Source: Cohnella luojiensis (GTDB lineage Bacteria > Bacillota > Bacilli > Paenibacillales > Paenibacillaceae). Taken from it: 64,000 nt of DNA. The stretch is taken from the NCBI RefSeq assembly GCF_004564235.1, contig NZ_SOMN01000002.1, forward strand, positions 276,673-340,672. The letters run 5' to 3'. A model generated the notes under the pieces. It saw only the letters and a list, made by a program, of their open reading frames with translations. It was not told the DNA's origin and did not search any database. How positions within the stretch are numbered: position 1 is the stretch's first letter; every line of letters starts with the position of its first letter. Position numbers and translations under genes: made by a program. This document shows, piece after piece, positions 40,906-48,556 of the stretch.

Positions 40906-41160
40906 GTGGATTGGAGCGAAAGTGTATTACTCGATCGATACAAGCAGATATCTGATATTTGCGATCAGCAGACAAATAATAACTACGAAGGCCTCATGTA
41001 TATTTTAAGAAAATTATTAAGTGAGTTGCCGGATGAAAAACTTATGATATATGAAATAGAAAACATATTTAATGTCCAAACGCGGTTAGTTGTGGAGAAA
41101 GCATATTTAGCAGGCTTACATGACGGCATCTCTTTTGCACACCGAGTTAAGATAAGTTAA
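40906..41160 (+). CDS. Small unknown protein at the right end of the prophage
   Basis: The 84-residue helical protein (VDWSESVLLDRYKQISDICD, then YILRKLLSELPDEKLMIYEI) starts at GTG 40906 after GGGGGTGGG. It is the last gene before attR and divergent from the XRE gene, so the two may form a regulator-target pair. No known domain. Confidence 0.55.
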   Translation: MDWSESVLLDRYKQISDICDQQTNNNYEGLMYILRKLLSELPDEKLMIYEIENIFNVQTRLVVEKAYLAGLHDGISFAHRVKIS

Positions 41161-41241
41161 TTAAGGATATGGGGACGGATTGGGGACGACTTGTAGATTA
41201 TTTTATCATTTGTAGGGGTTGTAGACAGAATACAAAAATAA

Positions 41242-41264
41242 AAACCCTTATATTATAAGGGTTT
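41242..41264. terminator. Palindromic terminator at the prophage right end
   Basis: AAACCCTTA and TAAGGGTTT form a nearly perfect palindrome at 41242-41264, preceded by an A-run and usable from both sides. It would insulate prophage and chromosome. Confidence 0.6.
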
Positions 41265-41298
41265 CAAGGGATAGAGGACTTTCTGAAAGATCAAAATT

Positions 41299-41358
41299 CT
41301 AGATTCAGGTTCTAGTGGTGTAACAGCCGTGGAGGTTCGAGTCCTCTTGGCCGCACCA
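41299..41358 (+). repeat. 3' fragment of tRNA-Leu(CAG), the attR site
   Basis: CTAGA-TTCAGGT-TCTAG at 41299-41315 is an anticodon stem and loop with anticodon CAG. It is followed by a variable arm, a T-arm with GGAGG-TTCGAGT-CCTCT (41331-41347), the 3' acceptor strand TGGCCGC, discriminator A and CCA (41356-41358). Upstream bases do not form a D-arm or 5' acceptor strand, so the gene is incomplete. This is the copy of the tRNA end left at the right prophage junction; the intact gene should be at the left junction. Confidence 0.88.
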
Positions 41359-41371
41359 TACATACAATCTC

Positions 41372-41404
41372 AAGAAGCCTTGCAGAGCAGGGCTTCTTTT
41401 CTTT
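41372..41404 (+). terminator. Original tRNA-Leu terminator
   Basis: AAGAAGCC (41372-41379) pairs with GGCTTCTT (41391-41398), followed by TTCTTTTTG. It lies 13 bases after the CCA end and was the terminator of the tRNA transcript before integration. Between 41405 and 41567 there is only a possible weak promoter (TTGATA 41520, TATCAG 41542). Confidence 0.8.
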
Positions 41405-41567
41405 TTGTCTCGGGCCTATGCGAAAGCATGGGTTTTTCTATTTCTGACCATCCCCAAATAAATCACCTTAAAAAAAAACTACAAGCTTAATAAAGTGTCA
41501 TTCCTTGTCCCAACCGGGCTTGATAAGATTTGAAAGTAGATTATCAGGGGACAGGGGGATTTTACGC

Positions 41568-44500
41568 GTGTTATTGAAAGTTGGAAGAGTAGTACGCAAA
41601 TACATAGTCAGTCTGATCGTGATCATAGTTGCTGCGTCTTCTTATTTGTACTGGGATAGTACACGCGGTTTTGACGATCAAGCCATGGCCAATGTGCCTC
41701 ATTATGATAACGTGGACGAGTCTTCGATATTGGCAGATCAGGATATAAAGAGCAAGCTGGAACCTTCCTACCTTAAATATTTGGAATCGACGAAGAAGGA
41801 GGGAGCAAAGGATTCTAAAGGCATTAAGCTCTCCTTCTCATCAACGGAGTATTCATTTGTGAGCCAAACGGGGACGAACAAAGAGACCGATTTAGGCGGA
41901 AGGAAGGGTACCTATCTTGTTCTCAATGAAGAGAACAGCTGGGTGGAATATATAGTGGACATTCCAGAGGACGGTTACTACCAATTCGCAATGAGCTACT
42001 ATGCAATGAAGGGCAAGCGGTCTTCTGTTGTTCGGAATATTCAGATTGACAACGTTTACCCCTTCTTCCAATCCAAAAAAATGGAGTTTCAACGGATGTG
42101 GAAGGAAGCGGGCGCTACCTCTAAGGATAATCAAGGAAATGAATTCAATCCTCGCAGAGAAGAAGTGTTCGGTTGGCAATATCGCGAATTCCGGGATGCG
42201 GAAGGGAAGGTATCGGAGCCATTCCGTTATTACTTAACCAAAGGCAAGCATACGATCCGAATGAATGCGGTGAGGGAGCCCGCGGCAATAGGTGAATTTG
42301 AAGTGTTCTCCCCGGTTCAAGTTCCGACTTATGCCGATCTCCTTCTCGAATATAAACAGAAGGGATACAAAGAAGTGAGCAGCTACTTGATTAAGTTGCA
42401 AGCGGAGAGCTCAACGTTGCGCTCCGATCCGACTCTTCGCAGGGTGGAGGACCGGGAACCCTCAACTGAACCTCTTAATGTGTCTGCGATTACACTGAAC
42501 AGCTTTGGCGGAGATTCCTGGAGAAAAGGCGGGCAGTGGGCCGAATGGGAATTTGAAGTTCCGCAAAGCGGTCTTTATAACATTGGCGCACGATTCGGCA
42601 GCTGGTTCCTGAACGGCATTCCGACCGAACGTATGGTATTGATCGACGGGGCAGTGCCATTTAGAGAAATGAACAACGTGAAGTTTCCCTTTAAGCAGGG
42701 TTGGCAACTCCGGGGATTTACTGAAAGTATAACCGCTAATGAGAAAGACTATCTCTATTATTTGGAGAAGGGGAAACATACGCTGCGGATGGAAGTGCAG
42801 GTAGGCTCGTTAGGCGATGTATTCGAGAATGTCATCGATACGACTCATAAGATGTCTCTCCTTTCGCGTGAAATATTGCAAGTTACAGGCACAAATCCGG
42901 ACGCCAACCGCGATTGGCAGCTGGAAAAGAATATCCCTAATCTAGTTCCCCGTATTCATCTGATGGCGTTTGAGATCGACGATGCAATGAAAATGCTGTA
43001 CGAGCTTGGTGTTCCCAAAGATTCATCAGAAGTCAGCACGCTCGGTGAAGCTCGAGATCAGCTGCTGTCGATGGCCAATAACACGGAATCGATTCCCGGT
43101 CAACTCGGTTCGCTAACGGATTCGCAATCTTCGCTTGGCTTATGGGTGAATGGTTTGAGCATGCAGAGCATGATTCTGGATTATTTCGTTATTAAATCTC
43201 CCGATCAGAATTGGCCGAAAGCGGAATCGAAAGCGATTGTTCGTGCCGGATCGACGGTAAGGGACTTCTTCCAATCATTTACGAAGGATTATTCGGGTAT
43301 CGGAAACGTGTATAAGGACGAGCAAGTGCTTGATGTTTGGGTTGCCCGCGGGCGCGATTGGGTGCAAATCATCAAGCAGATGATCGATGAAGATTTCACG
43401 CCGGAAACGGGAATTAGGGTTAACGTCAATGTCATTCCGGCTGGGGGAATGCAGTTGCTCATGCTTGCACAAACCTCTGGTCTGGCCCCGGATGTGGCGC
43501 TAGGCGTAGAAGGCGAAGTGCCAATCGACTTTGCCGTGCGTGGCGGACTTGTTGATCTAAGTAAATTCCCGGATTATGCCGAGACAGCCGAACGGTTCCG
43601 TCCAGGAGCATTAATTCCATACAAATATGATGGCGGCAACTTTGCATTGCCCGAGACGCAAAACTTCTCCATGCTGTTCTATCGAACGGACATTATGGAG
43701 GAACTGGGCGTTACGGAAGATGAGATCCCGCAAACCTGGCAGGAAGTCATGGATCTGATTCCGTTGCTTCAACAAAATGGAATGGACTTTTATTATCCTC
43801 ATGCGGCTAACAATCCGAATAACGCAATTAACGAATTTGCTCCGTTCTTGTTCCAGAGAAACGGGGAGCTGTATAGCGACGGAGGTAAATTTTCTAACCT
43901 CGAATCGCCTGAAGCGCTTGAAGCGGTCAAGATGTGGACTGGGTTGTACACGAATTACAAGATCGAGAAGCAAGCGGATTTCTATAATCGTTTCCGCACG
44001 GGCGAAATGCCTATCGGTGTCGCGGATTACACGACTTACGTCATGCTTTCGACAGCAGCCCCTGAATTAACCGGCTGGTGGAAGATGAAGCCGATTCCAG
44101 GATTAAAGCAGGCTGACGGACTGATCAACCGTTCAACCGGTGGACTAGGTCAAACGGCAATTATGTTCAAAGATGCGATAAATAAACAGAATGCCTGGGA
44201 ATTCATGAAATGGTGGACAAGTGCGGACGCGCAAGAACGTTTCGGCTCGGAGCTGGAATCGCTTCTTGGGGTAGAGGCGCGTTGGAACACCGCTAATGTC
44301 GAGGCACTTACGCGGCTTCCATGGCAGAAAGATGATATCGACGCCGTCATGAAGCAGTGGGAGTGGTTCCGCGAACGTGAGGTCGTGCTCGGGGGTTACT
44401 ATACGACACGCCATATCGCTAACATCTGGAACCAAATTGTTCTCGGCGGTACGATCCCGCGCGAGGCGGTAGAGAATGCGGCCCGCGAGATTAATAAGGA

Positions 44501-44582
44501 ACTGCGGAAGAAAAGGGAAGAATTCGGTGACCAATCTTATGGCGTAGGAACAGTCAGCAAAGGAGGGATGGTGAATGAGTAG
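41568..44582 (+). CDS. Membrane-anchored sugar-binding protein with duplicated N-terminal beta module
   Basis: The 1004-residue protein starts at GTG 41568 (GGGGG upstream; frame open to 41505). One membrane span near the N-terminus (YIVSLIVIIVAASSYLYW) anchors it outside. Two related beta modules follow, visible from repeated elements: SWVEYIVDIPEDGYYQFAMS with LTKGKHTIRMNAV, and QWAEWEFEVPQSGLYNIGAR with LEKGKHTLRMEV. From about residue 570 the protein is a type 1 extracellular solute-binding protein (VLDVWVARGRDWVQIIKQMI, GLAPDVALGVEGEVPIDFAV). It is far longer than the usual 420-550 residues. With the two downstream permeases it probably imports an oligosaccharide. Confidence 0.88.
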   Translation: MLLKVGRVVRKYIVSLIVIIVAASSYLYWDSTRGFDDQAMANVPHYDNVDESSILADQDIKSKLEPSYLKYLESTKKEGAKDSKGIKLSFSSTEYSFVSQTGTNKETDLGGRKGTYLVLNEENSWVEYIVDIPEDGYYQFAMSYYAMKGKRSSVVRNIQIDNVYPFFQSKKMEFQRMWKEAGATSKDNQGNEFNPRREEVFGWQYREFRDAEGKVSEPFRYYLTKGKHTIRMNAVREPAAIGEFEVFSPVQVPTYADLLLEYKQKGYKEVSSYLIKLQAESSTLRSDPTLRRVEDREPSTEPLNVSAITLNSFGGDSWRKGGQWAEWEFEVPQSGLYNIGARFGSWFLNGIPTERMVLIDGAVPFREMNNVKFPFKQGWQLRGFTESITANEKDYLYYLEKGKHTLRMEVQVGSLGDVFENVIDTTHKMSLLSREILQVTGTNPDANRDWQLEKNIPNLVPRIHLMAFEIDDAMKMLYELGVPKDSSEVSTLGEARDQLLSMANNTESIPGQLGSLTDSQSSLGLWVNGLSMQSMILDYFVIKSPDQNWPKAESKAIVRAGSTVRDFFQSFTKDYSGIGNVYKDEQVLDVWVARGRDWVQIIKQMIDEDFTPETGIRVNVNVIPAGGMQLLMLAQTSGLAPDVALGVEGEVPIDFAVRGGLVDLSKFPDYAETAERFRPGALIPYKYDGGNFALPETQNFSMLFYRTDIMEELGVTEDEIPQTWQEVMDLIPLLQQNGMDFYYPHAANNPNNAINEFAPFLFQRNGELYSDGGKFSNLESPEALEAVKMWTGLYTNYKIEKQADFYNRFRTGEMPIGVADYTTYVMLSTAAPELTGWWKMKPIPGLKQADGLINRSTGGLGQTAIMFKDAINKQNAWEFMKWWTSADAQERFGSELESLLGVEARWNTANVEALTRLPWQKDDIDAVMKQWEWFREREVVLGGYYTTRHIANIWNQIVLGGTIPREAVENAAREINKELRKKREEFGDQSYGVGTVSKGGMVNE

Positions 44583-45564
44583 CGTCAACACGGATGCGGT
44601 CACAAGCAAACAGATCGTAAGCAAATCGATCGTAAGCAAATCGATCAGAAGCCCCCGCATACCAAGCAAGCTTAAGCTTCTGGGGGCGGATATTAAACGA
44701 CATAAAGTTTCCTATTTGTTTCTTGCCCCTTTTCTACTTCTATTCACCTTATTTACGATCGTTCCGATTTTTACGTCCATCGGACTTAGCTTTTCCTACT
44801 ACAACATCATTGAAAGCCCGCGGTATATCGGATTGTCTAATTACCGGCTTTTATTTGTGGATGACGATATTTTTCTGAAGGCCATTGGGATCACCTTCAA
44901 GTTCGCGATGATCACAGGACCTGTCGGGTATATAATGGCTTTCCTGCTCGCTTGGGTCATCAGCCAGATTCCGATTAAATATCGCTTTTTTTACACGCTA
45001 TGCTTTTATACGCCTTCCATTACAAGTGCGACGGCTATGTCTGTTGTATGGCTATATCTTTTCGCTGGAGATCGTAAGGGATTAATCAACTATTGGGCGC
45101 TGAAGCTGGGGATTAACCATGAGCCCTACCTCTTTTTACAAAACGTGAACTCCATCGTGCCGGTCATCATCATCGTTTCCTTGTGGATGAGTATGGGGAT
45201 TGGGTTTCTGGCTTTCCTGGCAGGGTTGCAAAACGTGCCGAAGGATTTATACGAGGCTGGAGCCATCGACGGCATCAAATATCGGCTGCAGGAGCTTTGG
45301 TATATTACCATTCCTTCCGTTAAGCCACAGCTTTTGTTTGGTGCAGTGTTGCAGGTGGTTTTCTCCTTACAAGTATTCGATGTCAGTGTTCAACTCGTTG
45401 GGATTCCAAGCCCGTTGTATGCCGGACATACGATATTAACACATTTGTTCGACTATGCGTTCATTAAGTTCGAGATGGGATACGCCTCTGCCATAGCGGT
45501 TGTATTGTTCCTCATGATGATCGGCATGAACCGTCTTATTTTCAAGTGGTTGGGGAGGGATTGA
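44575..45564 (+). CDS. Carbohydrate ABC transporter permease (MalF-like)
   Basis: The 329-residue membrane protein has six or more spans and the EAA loop YEAGAIDGIKYRLQELWY, which docks the ATPase. The N-terminus holds a repeated SKQIVSKSIVSKSIRS stretch before the first span, due to short DNA repeats. It overlaps the binding protein gene by 8 bases and pairs with the following permease. Confidence 0.93.
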   Translation: MSSVNTDAVTSKQIVSKSIVSKSIRSPRIPSKLKLLGADIKRHKVSYLFLAPFLLLFTLFTIVPIFTSIGLSFSYYNIIESPRYIGLSNYRLLFVDDDIFLKAIGITFKFAMITGPVGYIMAFLLAWVISQIPIKYRFFYTLCFYTPSITSATAMSVVWLYLFAGDRKGLINYWALKLGINHEPYLFLQNVNSIVPVIIIVSLWMSMGIGFLAFLAGLQNVPKDLYEAGAIDGIKYRLQELWYITIPSVKPQLLFGAVLQVVFSLQVFDVSVQLVGIPSPLYAGHTILTHLFDYAFIKFEMGYASAIAVVLFLMMIGMNRLIFKWLGRD

Positions 45565-45571
45565 GGACATC

Positions 45572-46426
45572 ATGGTAAAAGGGATGAGAATGGATTGGGG
45601 CAGAATGCTGTTTTACCTGTTACTTACTGCTTTCGCACTCTTAATGCTCGCTCCGCTCGTGTACTTGGCGTCTTCTGCCTTCAAGCCGACGGCTGAATTG
45701 TTCTTATTTCCACCGCGATTTTTTGTAATGAATCCGACAACCAAAAATTTCTACCAATTGTTGCTCGTGACAGGTACTTCGTTTGTACCTTTTACCCGTT
45801 ATATTTTTAACAGCTTAATCGTGACTACTGCAATTGTAGCTGGCGGTATTTTCATATCGTCATTAGCCGCATACCCCCTTGCCAAGCACAAGATGCCGTT
45901 TCGCAGCGCTATTTTTAACATGATCGTGTTTTCACTGATGTTTTCCCCGATGGTGCTGCAAATTCCCCAGTATCTCGTCATCAGTAGAATTGGCCTTATG
46001 AACACTTATTTTGCCCAGATCATCCCCTATCTTGCCGCGCCTGTAGGCATGTTCCTTATGGTGCAGTTTGCAAGGCAAATTCCGGAAGCCTTATTGGAAG
46101 CAGCTAGAATAGATGGAGCCAATGAATGGAAGGTATTCTGGGTTCTAGTCCTTCCGATGTTGCAGCCGGCGATTGCCACATTTGCGCTGTTCAGCTTTAT
46201 TCAAGCATGGAACGACCCGTATCCGGCCATGGTATATTCCACTCATGAAGATATGAAGTCGTTGCCGATCGCCATACAGACCATAAGCGGCGGAGCGGGA
46301 GTTGTCGCCAGGGTGGGCACGTTTGCGGCGGCTAGCTTCTTAATGATTATTCCAACCATTCTAGTATTCATCATCACGCAGCGGATGGTCCTACAGACAA
46401 TGGCCCATTCTGGCCTGAAGGGATAG
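45572..46426 (+). CDS. Carbohydrate ABC transporter permease (MalG-like)
   Basis: The 284-residue protein has six spans and the EAA loop LEAARIDGANEWKVFWVLVL. It starts 8 bases after the MalF-like gene, with which it forms the channel. A second in-frame start at 45584 is possible. Confidence 0.93.
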   Translation: MVKGMRMDWGRMLFYLLLTAFALLMLAPLVYLASSAFKPTAELFLFPPRFFVMNPTTKNFYQLLLVTGTSFVPFTRYIFNSLIVTTAIVAGGIFISSLAAYPLAKHKMPFRSAIFNMIVFSLMFSPMVLQIPQYLVISRIGLMNTYFAQIIPYLAAPVGMFLMVQFARQIPEALLEAARIDGANEWKVFWVLVLPMLQPAIATFALFSFIQAWNDPYPAMVYSTHEDMKSLPIAIQTISGGAGVVARVGTFAAASFLMIIPTILVFIITQRMVLQTMAHSGLKG

Positions 46427-46439
46427 GGAGGAGTCATTC

Positions 46440-47933
46440 GTGAGGAGATCAATAAGCCATTGGATTCTATGCTTCATGTGCTTGGTACTTATCTTCATCA
46501 TCCCCACATCTAGCGTCTATGCGAGAAGTCCATATGAAGGTTATATCTGGAATTCCAGACATGACGCGCCTTCCATTAACGGATATTTATACAAGGATTC
46601 CATTGATGGTTTGAATTTATCATCCGGCCCGTTCAAGACACCTGAAGATATTTACATAAATGAAAGTGACCATATTTACATTGCGGATAGCGGCAACAAT
46701 CGGATTGTATTGCTGGACAATCAGCATGAGCTTATTCAGATATACGGCGATGCGGAAGGCCCGGGCAAATTGAACGGCCCCAAGGGGATATATGTGAAAG
46801 ACGACGGCACCTTATTTGTTGCCGATACACAAAACAGTAGAATTGCAATATTTGACAAGGACGGTGCGTTTAAGAGCGAGATCTTGACGCCATCCAGTCC
46901 ATTGCTGGGAGCTAACTTTATCTTCTCTCCTTCCAAGCTGATTGTAGACAAACGTGATTATCTGATCGTTGCCAACGACGGTACTAGTTCGGGATTGCTG
47001 CAAATCGATCCTAATGGCAAGTTCAAAGGTTATTTCGGAGCCAATATGATTGAATTTAGTTGGGCGCGGTTGTTTGTTCGTTTATTCGCGACCGATGAGC
47101 AACGAGCCCAATTGGCAACCGTCAGGCCGCAGGAATTCTCAAACCTATATCAGGATGAGGAAGGGTTTATCTGGACGTCAACTCTGGGAGCTGAATACAA
47201 CCAGATTAAGCGGCTTAGCGCTGTTGGCGTAGATACCTACAATCCGGATTGGACGAAAAAGTATAACCGCAAAGATTATGGCGACACGTTTACGATCGGA
47301 ACTTTCGACATTGCTTCATTCGTGGATCTTACCGTGGATAAGAAAGGCGTTGTAACGGGGCTGGATATTTCAACAGGGAAAGCCTTTCAATATGACAAGG
47401 TTCGCAGCCTGTTGTTCGTCTTTGGGGGGCTTGGCGATCAAGATGGTTTATTCAAGACACCCATTGCCATCGATCAGACGTCGGACGGTAGCCTCTTTGT
47501 TTTAGATAAAACACGCGGCCGTATCGATCGGTTTCGAACGACGCCGTTCGGTGATCTCGTCCATCATGCTTCGGAACTGTTCGTGGATGGACGCTATGCG
47601 GAAGCCAAGGAGCCTTGGACGCGCGTGCTTGAACTCAATAGCAATTATGATCTTGCTTATGGAGCGATCGGCAAGGCACTTGAGAAGGAGGAACGCTGGA
47701 AGGAAGCGATGGCATTTCACAAGAAGAGCCGTGTGCAAGTTAATTATTCAACTGCGCTTCGGGAATACCGCAAACAGTGGTTGCGCGAGAACTTCGGCAG
47801 CGTCGTTGCAGGAATCATCATCGTTTACTTATTGTTTAAATTCGGATTTCCACTGCTTCGCAAGAGATTGAATCGCAAATCGAGTTCGGCGGCAATGCCG
47901 GAGTTCGGTATGAAAGGGGGATTCTCCGAATGA
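46440..47933 (+). CDS. Secreted NHL-repeat beta-propeller with TPR and C-terminal membrane anchor
   Basis: The 497-residue protein starts at GTG 46440 after GGAGGAG. It has a signal peptide (WILCFMCLVLIFIIPTSSVY), then NHL-type repeats (EDIYINESDHIYIADSGNNR, KGIYVKDDGTLFVADTQNSR), a TPR-like segment at about residues 385-440 (FVDGRYAEAKEPWTRVLELN) and one C-terminal span (VVAGIIIVYLLFKFGFPLLR). The propeller would face outward, anchored at the membrane. It lies between two permease pairs and may bind polysaccharide or scaffold the transporter. Function is inferred. Confidence 0.82.
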   Translation: MRRSISHWILCFMCLVLIFIIPTSSVYARSPYEGYIWNSRHDAPSINGYLYKDSIDGLNLSSGPFKTPEDIYINESDHIYIADSGNNRIVLLDNQHELIQIYGDAEGPGKLNGPKGIYVKDDGTLFVADTQNSRIAIFDKDGAFKSEILTPSSPLLGANFIFSPSKLIVDKRDYLIVANDGTSSGLLQIDPNGKFKGYFGANMIEFSWARLFVRLFATDEQRAQLATVRPQEFSNLYQDEEGFIWTSTLGAEYNQIKRLSAVGVDTYNPDWTKKYNRKDYGDTFTIGTFDIASFVDLTVDKKGVVTGLDISTGKAFQYDKVRSLLFVFGGLGDQDGLFKTPIAIDQTSDGSLFVLDKTRGRIDRFRTTPFGDLVHHASELFVDGRYAEAKEPWTRVLELNSNYDLAYGAIGKALEKEERWKEAMAFHKKSRVQVNYSTALREYRKQWLRENFGSVVAGIIIVYLLFKFGFPLLRKRLNRKSSSAAMPEFGMKGGFSE

Positions 47934-48544
47934 ATTTGCTCCGCAACTCGCGCAAAGTATTGGCTCACCCGTTTGAATTTTTCTATGATATTCAGGTTGA
48001 AGGGCAAGCCAAATGGCGCCACGCGATTATTTTGCTAGTCTTAATGGCCATTGTTCATCTTCTAAAGATTTCATGGACGGGGTATACGTTTGAAGGACGT
48101 GCCTCCTATCAGATTTCCGTTGTGTTCGAGACTTTCTGGCTTATTGTGCCTTGGGTCACTTGGTGCATATCCAATTGGGCGGTCAGTGCAATATTGGATG
48201 GAGAAGGCAAGTTTAAGGATATCGTGGTCTCGTCGGCTTATGCCATGATCCCTTATATTGTTCTATCATTGCCGTTAGCGCTCTTTTCGCAGATATTGAC
48301 CTTTGATGAAAAATATACATACTTTACAATCCTCTATGCCATCTATTTGTGGGTCGCCTTTTTATTCTTAATGAAAGTGAAGGTTCTTCACGACTTTCAG
48401 TTTGGTAAGATGCTTTGGATCACCTTATTAACCTTGCTCGGGATGCTGATCATCTGGTTTGTCGGATTCCTCATTTTCGGTTTGGTAAACCAAGTCATCG
48501 ATTTTGTTATCGGGATAATGAAAGAAATTCAATTTCGCCTATAG
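47930..48544 (+). CDS. Yip1-family integral membrane protein
   Basis: The 204-residue protein has five predicted spans and the Yip1/DUF1282 look: HPFEFFYDIQVEGQAKWRHA before the first span and DGEGKFKDIVVSSAYAMIPY in the middle. It overlaps the NHL gene by 4 bases and precedes the DUF5696 gene, suggesting a membrane partner in the same complex. Yip1 proteins in bacteria have no settled function. Confidence 0.82.
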   Translation: MNLLRNSRKVLAHPFEFFYDIQVEGQAKWRHAIILLVLMAIVHLLKISWTGYTFEGRASYQISVVFETFWLIVPWVTWCISNWAVSAILDGEGKFKDIVVSSAYAMIPYIVLSLPLALFSQILTFDEKYTYFTILYAIYLWVAFLFLMKVKVLHDFQFGKMLWITLLTLLGMLIIWFVGFLIFGLVNQVIDFVIGIMKEIQFRL

Positions 48545-48556
48545 GAGGAAGCAAGC

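Larger units (their letters stand above)
1..41358. mobile_element. HK97-type siphovirus prophage, left end outside the window
   Basis: The gene order is that of a temperate siphovirus: lysogeny switch, replication, late regulator, HNH/terminase/portal/protease/capsid, connectors, tail, lysis and cargo. The right boundary is the tRNA-Leu 3' fragment at 41299-41358. No integrase is visible; by the usual layout it should sit just left of position 1, next to an intact tRNA-Leu gene that forms attL. The structural and lysis genes I could read are open and without obvious disruption, so the prophage may be functional; this is an inference. Confidence 0.93.

Noticed and set aside
41299..41358. A complete tRNA gene at the right prophage end
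   Set aside because: The D-arm and 5' acceptor strand are missing upstream; only the 3' part from the anticodon stem is present.
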